Source of the DNA: Leucaena leucocephala
Taxonomy: Eukaryota; Streptophyta; Magnoliopsida; Fabales; Fabaceae
NCBI GenBank assembly: GCA_037074615.1
Contig: CM073519.1
Coordinates: forward strand, 24,077,001 to 24,141,000
Length of the DNA: 64,000 nucleotides
Direction of reading: 5' to 3'
Below are positions 1-12,100 of this stretch, one piece after another. The notes beneath the pieces are model-generated. The model had not been told where the DNA came from. It did no database searches and saw nothing but the letters and a program-made list of their open reading frames with translations. The first letter of the stretch is position 1, and the number at the start of each line of letters is the position of its first letter. A program made the position numbers and the translations under genes.

Positions 1-922
1 CCCTACCGCCTTTTTCTTCACCTTTCTATATCTATTTCTGTACATCTCATGGTACTAACTCTGGACAGTGATTGTAGAATAGTAGGAGCTATGAAAGGCC
101 AAATTTTTAGTCTCTTGTTGATGGACAACATAACTTAAGCTCACAGACTATAATGGGGAGTTATTCTCATGGACTCCAATGGGGAGTTATTCTATCTTAA
201 TCTATACTCATTGCGTATTTTGTGATTTATAGATTTAGGGATTTCATAATATATATGAGGATTGAATATCTATTGATTATTCTCATATTAGTACTTGTAA
301 TTGATTTACATGATGTGATTACTGATTTAGATATATATTTCAATTTGATTTATGGTTACTTGATTGATTATTAGCTATTGTTAGTAATTAATTCAATTGA
401 TTAAGGTCTTTATGTATCGATTGGTAGTTAATAGAGGGTTTTTACATTATCCAATTCAATCTACACACTAAGTGTTTTTAATAGTGCATTAAAGGGTTAT
501 AAATCAGCTTTCATAAAAGGGAGTTTGAACTCAGTGATGAACTAGACTTGATTGATTGAATGAGGTTTTATGTAAGACATAGTGATTTCATAACTCTCAT
601 TCCAAATCAAGAGCAAGGATAGCTATATTTTAATCATCAAGATTATTTCCTATCATATTTCTTTTACAATCCAGTCCATTTTCACACTAATAAAAAATAC
701 AAAAAAAGTTACTTTTTCTGCACTTTTATTTCTATTACACTAATGTTAGAACCAAACCAAGAACCATGCTTTTACTTAGGTTTTCAATGTTATTGTTCAC
801 CAATTGTTAGGATTCCACTTGAAAGGCTCATTGAGAAGAACAATAGGTTGTGCCTTATACTACCTTATTAGGTTTAATCTTTATTTTGAAAGTTGGGTTC
901 ATGACAATCTCGAGACTTTTCA
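1..922 (+). mobile_element. Left LTR of Athila/Tat-like Ty3/gypsy element (5' truncated by window)
   Basis: This stretch is repeated in direct orientation at about 19,048-19,941, with the same order of blocks (an 'atagtaggagctatga' block near 90, a 'gggttttta' block near 435 and the terminal 'gagacttttca'). The repeat stops at the same place in both copies, and only this copy is followed by a primer binding site, so it is the 5' LTR of a plus-strand element. Its start lies outside the window. No coding capacity is seen. The two copies differ at many positions, so the insertion is old. Confidence 0.75.
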
Positions 923-923
923 A

Positions 924-943
924 TGGCACTGTTATCGGGGAAC
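924..943 (+). other. Degenerate tRNA-Asp primer binding site of the Athila/Tat-like element
   Basis: The sequence tggcactgttatcggggaac lies one base after the LTR end. It matches the tRNA-Asp primer site typical of plant Athila/Tat elements (TGGCGCCGTTGCCGGGGA) at most positions. The differences are mainly transitions of the kind expected from decay of methylated cytosines. It fixes the orientation of the element as plus. Confidence 0.7.
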
Positions 944-1838
944 TTGAAAATGATAGTTTAGGAGTGGGTAAGTATTTTTTTTAGGGTTCATATTTATGTA
1001 ATCTTAACTTTGGCGGGTTTTGTTTAAGATTTATGGACATCAGCTGATATATTGGTTGATTTGAAATTTTTCTCTTATGGTTGTGACCATAGAATGTGTT
1101 AGTCATAACTAAAAGTTACAGTAGTGCAAGGTCATTAGCTGTAGATCATTTAGTCATGACTAGACACTTCATATCAATATTTTTGAACTAATTTTGTAAA
1201 ATTCAGCCAATATTCAACAAATATCACATCAATATTGGTAAGAGGGATTTTTCAAGGGTAGAGGATATTTTTATATTGATTGTTGTTTGTTTGATGTGCT
1301 TGATTATATGGCATGTACAAAGAATCCCAAAGTCAATAAGAGGTCCCAATCATAAGTCCCTACAAAATTGACCTTTTTCTCTACCCGTCTTTCACCAAGT
1401 GCTATAGTGTATCCAAAGCTAACAAGAAGGCTGGTGAAATTAGGAGTGCAAAATAGGGAAAGAGTAAATGAGGTTGACTTGGTATAAGAGCAAATTCTTA
1501 AGGAGGCAATTGAGGGTGACTCTACTCTCTATGAGCAAGTTGTAACTATATTTGATTAGTTTGTAGAGGTTACTATATAGCTGTAGCAGTAGAGAGCATT
1601 CATTATGAACCATCAATTTAGAAGGCAACAATTTATGGATCCATTAGTTCTTAAGATAGCTCAATCCCTCTAAATAGCTTTTCCCTAGGTTTTAAAGAGG
1701 CTTTCTTTAAAAGTAATATTCCTACCTCTTCTTTCTTTCAAGAGGAACTAGGTGAAAGATCAAGTGTAAGAGCTGCAGATGCTAGGATGTTAATGGGGCT
1801 ACTGCTAGAGTGCATGAGGAAGAACGTGTTGCTGATGG
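944..1838 (+). mobile_element. Athila/Tat-like internal 5' leader, non-coding remnant
   Basis: This is the internal sequence after the PBS, up to the point where a long-LTR copy is inserted. It has no reading frame of significance. Between 1,078 and 1,165 it carries several degenerate copies of a GTCGTGACC-like motif that recurs elsewhere in the window. The gag and pol that should follow are absent; the next piece of this element (from 3,910) already looks like its 3' untranslated end. Confidence 0.55.
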
Positions 1839-3909
1839 TGTCACATCCTAATTTTTTTACATCTTAGGGACCAAACAGTAGTATCTGCAACCACTTTTAA
1901 GGTTATTAAAGTCAAATACACAATCTAGAATTTTACTCTTCAATGTATAAATTCAAGATAGGTGATCTGACTTCAAAAAATCATAATTAATTCTAAAAAT
2001 ATCAAAATGATGTGTTTTAAGTTGCTATATAAATATAACTTAATCATATTTAAAAGAAAAATAATTGGTTGACCATGCCTTAACCAAGTCAACATCAGTC
2101 AATGCTCAAAGTTTACTATTCATTGAACATTATTCCCCTGATTCAATCATTTTGGTCCCAACTTTGAAACTTTATATTTACAAATGAGGTGTTCTACGTA
2201 TCAAATTGAAACTTGTTATATCAACTATTTACTACTAAAATATTATATATTTATTCTATCATTTACTATTTTCCATTAAAGCTCAAAGGTCACTGCCTCA
2301 CTACAAGTTACTATTGATAATGACAAATTCCAACAACTGAATTTACATACATCAATCACATATCAATCATGCTAAATAATTATTAACTTTTCTTCATGCA
2401 TCTTCATCTCCTCTATCTTGAGAAGAACTGCTATGATTGGATTGATATGGAAGGGTGAGATTTCTGGGGACATCTCAGTAGCAAACAGTACCACAAACAA
2501 TGTATGCAAGTATATGCTTAGTGTTAAACATGATTGATTTACTATGATCATGCTTGCATAATGACATATACATGCTTCCATGATTCTTACTTATAACATA
2601 TGACCATAGCAAAAAAAGAATTAGTGCATTCTTAATCACACATGCTTCACGTAATCAAGTCAATTCAACAACATATTAACAATACTCACACAATAAGCAT
2701 ACAAGTTTAGGTATAAGTTTACTATATGTTGGGTAGCTTTTCCTTAGTCCTTAGCCTTCATTCTAAGGTTCCTTCTTTATGAGCTCAGAGCCTCAATCCT
2801 CAGCCTATCGAGTCCCTAAGCTCCTTGGATTGCTCATAGCTCGTTCAGACCTCCTCCTTTTTCTTCCTTTCTTTCTCTTTCTCTCTTTCTTTCTCTCTTC
2901 CTTGCTCCTTACTGTGTTGTGGATGGAATAAAGGGGTGGGGGTATTTATAGGTGAAGTGAAATGGAATAGATGGACCAGATCGAATGCGATGAGTGGCTC
3001 AGATTGCTTGCTTCCTCACTAAGCTTTGCCTACATTATCATGATGACATCATCCCCTTATATCATCATATACCTTGTGTAGGTCCTATAGGACACCTCAC
3101 ATGGTGAGTCATCATTTTTTGAAACCTCCAGTATATTATGTCTAATCATGTACACTCTTATATCGTATAAAGGGATTTTCTTGAATTATTAGATTGTCCT
3201 GTAGTTCAATAATTTTCATGTGTTCCAATGGTATTATTTACCCAGGGAACATTTATTAAATAGATACCTATAAATATCTAATAAAATCCCCCATATCATA
3301 TCATTTTTCCAAGTTATAACTATAATCGGGTACTTGTATTTCTTCTTGATCTTATTAAATTACTTTTTCAATATACTGGGCCCTACTTCCATATGGAATA
3401 GTCTTCCTTGGGAATATTTTGGGCTCATTTAGACCCAGCTCTCCTACTGATAAAATTTCATTATCCATATATTATGCGTCTATGAACTCCCATCAAAATT
3501 TCATTATCTAGATCCGGGCAATTTTTGGCTTTTTCTAGCTCAATTTCCTTATAATTACTATTTTCGTCCCTAAATTTGCAAATTGCACTTTATGCCCTAA
3601 ATTTGCTAAATTCTACTTTGGTCCCTTACTATACTTTTTATAATTACACCTTAGGGACCATAACTTATCTCTATATTTATTTTAGGCCTTGGGACTTTTC
3701 TAATTTATACTTAAGTCCTTGAACTTCCACTATTTACAATTTAGTCCCTAGACTTTTAATATTTATAATTTAGTCTCTGAACTTTCAATATTTGTAGTTT
3801 AGTCCTTAAAACCCTCTGTGTATTTCCGGGACTTCTGCTCAAAGGGGTATAGTAGCTTATTTATTTTAGGCTACTTTCTTGGACTCTGTGCCTAAAAACT
3901 GGGATATTT
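1839..3909 (-). mobile_element. Long-LTR family copy (antisense on plus strand), CT-tract subfamily
   Basis: On the plus strand it starts TGTCACATCC and continues with the 'cttagggacc' block found at the start of every antisense copy of this family. Its nearest relative here is the copy at 20,250-22,869: both carry a CT-rich tract (2,855-2,905 here) and end near 'gcctaaaaa(c/t)tgggatat'. The terminal 'gaca' is not preserved and I found no target duplication (upstream bases are gatgg). A TATA box is readable on the minus strand at 2,950-2,943. It interrupts the Athila-like internal region. Confidence 0.7.
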
Positions 3910-5161
3910 TAATCTATATGTACCCTTTTTTTTCATTCTTCTCTATTGGAATATTATTTCTATATATTTACTGATAGTGAAGACACTGTCAAGTTTAAGT
4001 ATGGGGGGACATTTTTCTTGTTTTTGTTATAATGAATGCTAAAATTTTTTGATTAATCCAATCTTTAATCACCAAATTTTTAGTTTTTGATCTTATTGTG
4101 TGATGAATTGCTAAAAGTTGAATTCCCACTTTAAACTGCTTTGTTGCTTGCTAAAAATGTTTGAGTGTAAAAAATATTTTGGGCTTTGAAAGTTGTCATT
4201 TGGTAGTCTCTGTGATTATTGGTCACAACCTACATGTTATTTGGTCGCGACTTAAGGTGGAATTCTAGACTTAATGTACTTACTATGTTTTATGGTTTAC
4301 CTACATGTCGTTTGATCACGACTAAATGTCCTAAGTTTAGAGGTGACTAGGTTGTCCTATTTTCAGTCGAGACTAGGTTGCACTATGAAAATGTACATCT
4401 TCTTTCTCTTTGCTATGTGTAATGCTGTATAAAATGATTTATTTTAAACTACCATGGTGATTTTATAAGTGAACCTTTTCCTTATTTTTCTAACCTTTTT
4501 ACATAAATAGTTTTATGGAAACCATTTCCACACTTAAGTTTTTAAAACTCTTGGAAACTGAATTACAAATACTTAAGTTTTCACTTTTAATCCTGGGATT
4601 TATACATGATCTTGAGTGATTACTTTGGTACTTTTAATCATCATTTTATAAGGTTTCAATTGTGATAAGTGTTCTAATGCCTAGTGAATAATGAGCTTTG
4701 TTTGAGACTTTAGTGTATAAACAATTTAGGTGCAAACCTTAGTTGTAAGGATTCTCAGCTTAATTCCTATATTGAGTGATTATTCATTTGGTTTGCATTC
4801 TCTATAACTTGTCTTAGCTCTAAGTCAAAAATTACTTGTGCATTTATGTTATTGAATATGATATAGGTATTTATTTCTAAACCTTTAGGCCTAAACACAA
4901 GCTATTAACACTTATCTATTGTCTACCCCTTGAACCTTCATGTCTTCTATTGTTTGTTTATGTGTCTAGACTGCATAATAAATTAGGTGTGTCTAAACTG
5001 CATAATAAATTAAGTCAATTTCATCCTTCTATTTGAAACCATATAACCTTTAAGGCGTTTGTGGGAAGTATTGTATGTACCCTTGATTACTTATTAAAAA
5101 AGATTGAGTAAAGTTGTAAAGTTGTGAGGGAGCTATAGCAAAAAAATAAAGTTGAAATAAG
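3910..5161 (+). mobile_element. Athila/Tat-like 3' untranslated region remnant
   Basis: At 3,991-4,010 the sequence reads aagtttaagtatggggggac, the 'caagtttaagt(t/a)tgggggg' signature found downstream of pol in Athila/Tat elements. The rest is AT-rich non-coding DNA. A cluster of GTCGCGAC/GTCACGAC-like motifs lies at 4,220-4,385. The piece ends at the TACTT target site of the next insertion. Confidence 0.55.
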
Positions 5162-5166
5162 TACTT

Positions 5167-8100
5167 TGTCACATCTTTCTTTTTCCCTATCCGTATAATA
5201 CTGATAGTGAAAATATATTTGGAAATGATTATGATGATGAATAGAAAGGAAAAACAATAATTAGACAAAGGTATAAAAATAAGGGACTAAAATGAAAAGT
5301 TTAAAAGTTATATGGTGCAAAATGAAAGTTGAAATAAACTTTGGGCTATTAAGTATAATTATGAAAAGTTGAGGGCTTAAAGTGTAATTTTCAAAAGTTC
5401 AAGGGTAAAATGGTAATTATGAGAAAGCAGGAAAAGGTTTAAAAATGCCTAGAATCATATTTATCCCAAATTTTTGTAGTAAATAGAGAAAATTATTCCG
5501 ATCAGTTTGACGCAACACATAATTCTGATAAGAGGTCCCAAAAAATTTATATTAATTTATGAAGAAAAGGGAAATTATTATAGTATCATTTGGACCTCAG
5601 AATCAAATGAAATTTGGCAGTAAATTTATATAATTAATATAATAATTTATGAAACTGACATAGCTCAAAAAAGAGTTCTATAGAATTTCTAGTGGATTAA
5701 AACACCCAATAAATATGTTTTGGGGGAATTTCTTGGGAGTTGAGCCCATAAAGGCAATGGACCAAGTAGAGCGCCCAAAATGGCATCTTATAGACTCAAT
5801 AATATTTTTAGCTAAGTATGTGGGCTAGGACTAATAAGGACTGAGAAAAAATGTAAAATTACGAAAATGCCACTAAGTATGCCACTGTGTTGTGTCATTG
5901 AGTGAGAGTTAGAAGAAGGGCATTTTGGTCATTTGACTAAGGTTAGACAGTCAAGGAGAGTCCCCAAAATAGTTGACCAAGGTCAGGAAGTACTCTAATT
6001 ATATGTGGAAAGATGATAATGCCCTTTGAGAAATTAAAGTGAAATCAGACACCGATAAAGGGTCTTGAAGAAATGTAAGGAACTTTTATCAAGATTTCTG
6101 GGTCTCAGAAAATTATGAGACTCTGCAGGGGAGTTATTTTATATTATAATGAATTTTTAAAAATGTTATAACCATTAAAATATGTGTCTAGCATTTATTT
6201 CAAAATTAGGATATGTTTAGGATATTAGTATAAGGAAAGTTCCTTGGGATTTGTGCCAATTAGCTATTGGACCCAAGGAAGGCCTAGGGCAGTCCAAAAT
6301 TTCATCCTAGGGCAGCCCAATAAGTCCCAAAATTTTTCTTGGAGCTCAAGTCCAATAATGAATAATTTATGATTGTTTGAAAAAGAATAGAAAAAGGAAT
6401 AAAGTGAGAATTAGGGTTTGCACATGGTGGGACCCATAAGACCTCACACATGGCATCCAAAACAAGGGAGAGGAGAATATTTTTGTCATGTGACCTTATC
6501 TCAAGTTGGCTTGGTGAGTAAGGTTAACGTGAGAGCAATTATGAGCCATTGGATCAAATAGTGTACAAAGTGATCTTGGCCCTTCATTTTCTATGGAATT
6601 TTTCTATAAATACACCCACTATTTCTGCTCAAAACTGTAGCATGAGAACCCTTGGGGAACCTCTTGCAAAATGAAAACTCAATCCAAGACAAAGAAGATT
6701 CAAGGTACTAAAGTTTGAGCAAGCTAGAGATTAAATGTAAGCAATCTATCTTAGCTTATTTTTCTTTGATTTGGGAGCTTGAACTTAGGGTTTTCATGGA
6801 AGAAATTTGAGTTTTCCCTAAGGTGTTGTGCTGTCCAAAAACCTTAGATGAAAGGAAAAGGAAGAAATTAAAGTTAGAGACATGTGATTGAAGCTTAAAC
6901 AAGCTAGTTAAGTGATTGGTTGTTGAATCAGATTGATACTCTTGACTTTGCCATGGTTGAACAATTTTGGTTTGCACTGTACAATTTTGGTTTGCACTGT
7001 TCATGATGGAAGGAAATGTAATTTCAATGATCTAATGCTTCAATTGAATTTATATGATGATTTTGTGTAGGATTGGATAGGTTTTAAACCTTGGAAGCAT
7101 TAGAATTCCAAGTTATAGTTTATGAAGTTCTTCTATGTACTATTAACTCACAATAATAGTGATTATAATTTCATGATTTTGATGCTTCCAATGGTTTTAA
7201 AATGAAAAGTTTTGTGGGATAAAGTGGAGAAACAAGTATGGGAAGCATTATAATCAAAATGAGAATTTTTGAAAGAAAAGAGGGTGTTATGCAATTCTGT
7301 ATAGAATAGTGCATAGGAGCTGGAATCTCATGATTCTAATCTTATAAATAGATTCAACAGATGAAATTATGTAGGGTAAAGTCAAGATATCAATTTGTTG
7401 AAGGGCCAAGTTAATTAGTGAAGACTAGAGAAAGTTATGTTAGTAAAAAGTTTATCAAGGATAATTTGAACATTGTTGGAGTTCATGGTCTTAATGAATT
7501 ATGTGATGAATATGAATGTATTTAGGACCTTGAAACATCCAAGAAGATGTTGGGAAGTGATTGACCATAAGGCTTCATAGTTGGAAAGCTAGGGAGCAAG
7601 TGTAAAAGATCAAGAGAAAAGCTTAAGTGCAAGGTAGTGGACTTACCTCTTTATGTGCTTTATGTGGTATGCTTATGTGTTGACACGTATATGATATTTG
7701 AATGATGTTGTGACATGATAAATGATGTTGAATGTATTGTGAATAACATGTTTTCCATGGCCATACACTTTTCTGTAAAAGTATATAGCATGATGGCATG
7801 TAACTAATCAAAGAAAGTTTAATGAAATTACATATCATGCATTAGCATCCATCTTGCATATTTAAGTGGTAATGTTTTCTACTAAGATTATTTAGAATCT
7901 CACCCTCCCACAACCAACCAATTTAGTTCAAGCATCAAGGAAAATGTATGCATGGAGAAGAGCTAAAGAATGGAAGAAAGAAAGTGAAGTAATTGAGATC
8001 CTAGCATATGCTATGACATTTCCATGTATGTAAATGCCATGTAAGGTGTCTATTTATGCGATGAAACTGTATGAAATAATTATGGCATATGTACATGATG

Positions 8101-8679
8101 TATATGAATATATGAGAAGCTTATTTGATGGTTTAGGAATGCTACATTAATTTATGAACATTTAAGAAAGAAGATGAAATGGTAAAAACGTAGGTCCTAA
8201 AACAGTTTTGTTATGGCTTTAGTTTGACCAGAAAATGAAGGAATTAATCCATAAAATTTTATGATCACGTAGTACACATCCAAATCTTTAAATTCATATG
8301 TAATACGCCTCATTTGGATGTGTATATCAAGAGAAATGAATTTCTAAAGTTAAGAGACAGAATCTGAAAATTCCAGAAATTGCCATATGAACAGTAAAAG
8401 TAACGATCTCACTGTATCAATTGGCAAAGTAAATGTCCAGATTTATATTTTTTCCTTAAAAATCTATGAAAGAGTGTCAATTAGAATTTTGGATCACCTC
8501 CATACGATTTTTCTATAATTAGTTATGAATTTTTAATATTGGACTATAAATCTGGAAATCACCAAATGAACAGTACCTGAGAAGTTTTAAAATTTTAATT
8601 TTTGGGCTAATGTAATGCTTCCATTAATCAAATATGCTTCTGAATACGTACTCTGAGATGGTAAAAATAGGATGTTTCG
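5167..8679 (+). mobile_element. Solo LTR of the long-LTR family (sense on plus), TSD TACTT
   Basis: The 3,513-bp unit starts TGTCACATC and ends gatgtttcg, where other copies have GATGTTACA. It is flanked by perfect 5-bp repeats TACTT at 5,162-5,166 and 8,680-8,684. Neither a primer site nor a second LTR adjoins it, so it is best read as a solo LTR left by intra-element recombination. A TATA box (TATAAATA) lies at 6,605-6,612 and a GTAAGC splice-donor-like site at 6,737. No protein is encoded; the short frames inside it recur only as repeat shadows. Confidence 0.85.
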
Positions 8680-8684
8680 TACTT

Positions 8685-8911
8685 CCTTGTAATAGAAGGT
8701 TATGGTTAGAGCTGGTTCAAATGAAATTTGACATGCATTATCTTTAATTAAGAGACTTAATTATATTCCATTCCATTCCATTTCCACTTGATATTTCCAT
8801 CGTTTCAAACCCAAAAGAACTCTTTATTCTTTTCATGAGTGATGTATAGTATAGGAGATTTAGAGCCATTACAAGCCTATGGTAGAGTGTTTACCGTATT
8901 GAATTGGAATG
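8685..8911 (+). mobile_element. Athila/Tat-like internal fragment between two insertions
   Basis: This short AT-rich stretch lies between the right TACTT duplication of one solo LTR and the left AAAGA duplication of the next. By nesting logic it belongs to the Athila-like element. It holds no recognisable coding or regulatory sequence. Confidence 0.45.
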
Positions 8912-9168
8912 AAAGATGAAACATCCTTACTTTCATACGTCTTAGGGACCATTCAATAGCATTATAACCACTTACAAGACCTTGGAAGTCCATTAGCTAA
9001 ATTTGGAATTGTACCCTTTTTGAGTTACTGTTCATATGATATTTCCATATTATGCGATGAACTTCAAAAAATCATAATTAATTCTAGAAAAATATAAATA
9101 AAATGGTTCAAAAAGCTACATGTATAACATCTTGAAATTTAAGGGAAAAATAAGTTCTATACCAAATA

Positions 9169-12100
9169 TGTCACATCCTTACTTTTAACCTTAATTATAC
9201 TCCATTAGAAGTGATTGGAACCAATTACATGATCATTTGCTTTGAAAACATCTATTTCCAAAAGAATTGCTCTCGGGTATTGTTCACTTTTACTGTTTAT
9301 TTGGTAATTGCAGAACATGTACCCTACTTTGTAAATCCATAATTAATTATATAAAAATCAAAATAATGTGGTTCCAAATTCTAATGAAATTTATTTCATA
9401 GATATTTGAGGGAAAAATATAAAACTGAGGTTCCATTATCTTAATGAAATCAGTTTAATCGTTGAAAAACACTGTTCATTTGGTAAAGTCTGGAAGTTCC
9501 AGTTTCTTTTCCTTAACTTGAAAAAATCATTTCTCGTTCATTACTTGTCCAAATGAACCGTGTTATCTATGAAATTAAAACTATAAACATTCTCTTTAAG
9601 CTCACAAAAAATCGTGGAAAAGGTCGTTTATTTCCTATACAAAAATCAACATGTGAACGACATTGCCTCTAATCACTCACTTTATCTCAATTCCAAATTT
9701 TAGTTCCAACTTTGGAAAATCATAACAATTTGGATACTTATCCAATTAAGGTGTTCTTGGTGTCAATTTAAAGCTCTGTATATTAGATATTTTCATACCA
9801 AATTTTAGACTAAAACTTGTTCATTAAGGTACTGTAAATATCATCAAAGGGTCACGGCCTCAGAAGATCAACACATGAACATTCAATATACATTCCAGCA
9901 TATGCTTCCATAATGTCAAGCAACTCATTTAACTTATTATACAGGTCTAACCATCCATGCTTACCCTCTTTCCTTAAGAAATCCCAGTACCTAAAACATA
10001 GTTATGCATATGGAAGGAATGAGATTTCATGAAAATCCCAATAGCAAGTTACACAAACTATAATATCATGCATGAATAATTGGATGCTTAACATGTTATC
10101 ACGAGATGTGAGCTACTTCATAATGGTACATAACATGATGACAAAAGCTCAAGCTCAACCAAACACCATAACCAACAAGCAAGGAAAACAATTAAACAAA
10201 CATGAGTTATAGTTAGGTATCCTTGCTACCTCTTAGCTATCTTGGTGAAGACTTTCTTGGGATGATTTCCTTCCTTCAAAAATGTCAAAACCTATCCATT
10301 ACACAATAATATCAAGTTACAACTCAACTTGAATACAAAACCAAGACTAGGTTTTCACTAGCTCCCTTTCTTTCTCAACTTCATGTTTCTTACTTCCATC
10401 TTTCCAAAATAAATTCTCATGGTTCATTTCCACATAATTTTTCAAGTAGAATCCAAATATGAAACTATACTTTCCAAAATAAAAAACACTTTAGTTGCTA
10501 CAGTACCAAACCGAAGTGAAGCCCTTAATTCCCAAAAAATACATTTTGATTCCAATGCTTCCAATACTTGTTCTCCTACTTTATCCCCACACAATTTTCC
10601 ATTTTAAACTCATTGGAAGCATCAAAACCATGAAATTCCATCATATGAACAGTGTCACATATAGTACTAGCAAGAACACAAAACCCTAAATCCAAACATT
10701 CTTGAATTCCCAAGCTTATAGCACTTGATTCTAGCTTGTTTATGCTTGTCTAAACTATCTATAACATAAAAATCATATTTTAACCACATATGAGAAGCAC
10801 TTCCAGTAGCAACCATAAGGTAAATATAGCATGAAAACCCCTTAAAACCATGAGCTAGCTTACTAGAACAAAGCTCAAGATCAAGGGAGATGATTACCTT
10901 GATTGTTGCTACACTTTGTGTGCTTCTTTCTTGGTTGAATGGAAATTTTGCAAGAGTTTCCCTATGGTTCACCATGCATGCCGAATGGATTCTGATTTGG
11001 GGGTTATATATGGAGAAATTTGGGTTGAAATGGATGGCCAAGATTAATTTAGTTACTATTTGATCCAAGGGCTCACATTTAATCTTGGATTTAACTTTTT
11101 CTAAAAAGAATAATTATGACATCATGTGGGACAGCTAATGGGACACCTAAGAGGGGTATGTGGCATGTTGTCCATGTAAGGAAGCTTTTGGAAAAATTCT
11201 AGTCTAATCCGGTACCGATCGAAGCAGTTTCACAACCAGACTGTGTCCTGTTTCTAATTTTTTATAATATACCATGATATGTATTATGTCCTAGAAATTA
11301 ATGTATAGGCTTCTCATACCATTGACAATGATATACTGAAGATTTATCTGCCATCCATCCCTTGGGAAATGACCAAAACACCCTTGTTGTCATTTCTTGC
11401 ACTATACTAAGGGCATAATTGTTATTTCACCCCTCTTTGTACTGCCTCAGGGCATATACTGGCTCAACTAATCATACTTATTCCATGTGCCACGTTTATA
11501 GCCTATCCCAGATGACCAAAATGCCCTCCATCCATCTCTAGTACAATATAGGCATCCAAGGGCATTTTCGTAATTTTATACCTTTTCTGGACACTGGCCC
11601 CTTCTACTAATGAACTGGTACCCTGGGTTTTGGGCCCTACTTGACGTCATCATAGGGCTATATATAAGGTCATCTGATCTCATTCTATCCAGGCTCATAT
11701 ACCGATAAGTTCCATTATCGGATAACGGGTGTTATCAAACTCCCGTCAAAATTCACTAATATGTGAATCACTTTTTATACATAACTTCTTTCGGGGTTCT
11801 GTCAGATCCAGGACATCTGACACTGTAGGGCATACTTTCTTGTAATTCCCCCACTTATATTTAAAGTCCATGAAATCTGATAAAATTTCTGATAACTTTC
11901 ACACTATAAGATAAATATCTGCTGTCTGGAGCCCTAATAAAATTTCTGTATCATGCTAGATTGACCAGCATTTCTTCCTCTATTTACTGATGGAATATGG
12001 GACTAAAATACTTCTGGGCAGCTCTAACCCTTTTTGGTCTGATCTTTCTATAATTAAAATTTTGCCCTTGAACTTTTTACTTAATTACATTTAAGTCCCT

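Noticed and set aside
2855..2905. CT-rich tract (also 21,485-21,555), considered as a polypyrimidine or purine tract of a retroelement
   Set aside because: It lies in the middle of an LTR, not next to an LTR end, and is shared by two copies of the same subfamily. It is a microsatellite-like part of that LTR, not a PPT.
10667..11068. 133-residue minus-strand frame and its near copy at 13,613-13,933 on the plus strand
   Set aside because: The two are the same stretch of the long LTR in inverted copies, just downstream of the TATA box. Similarity comes from the DNA repeat; other subfamily copies do not keep the frame open.
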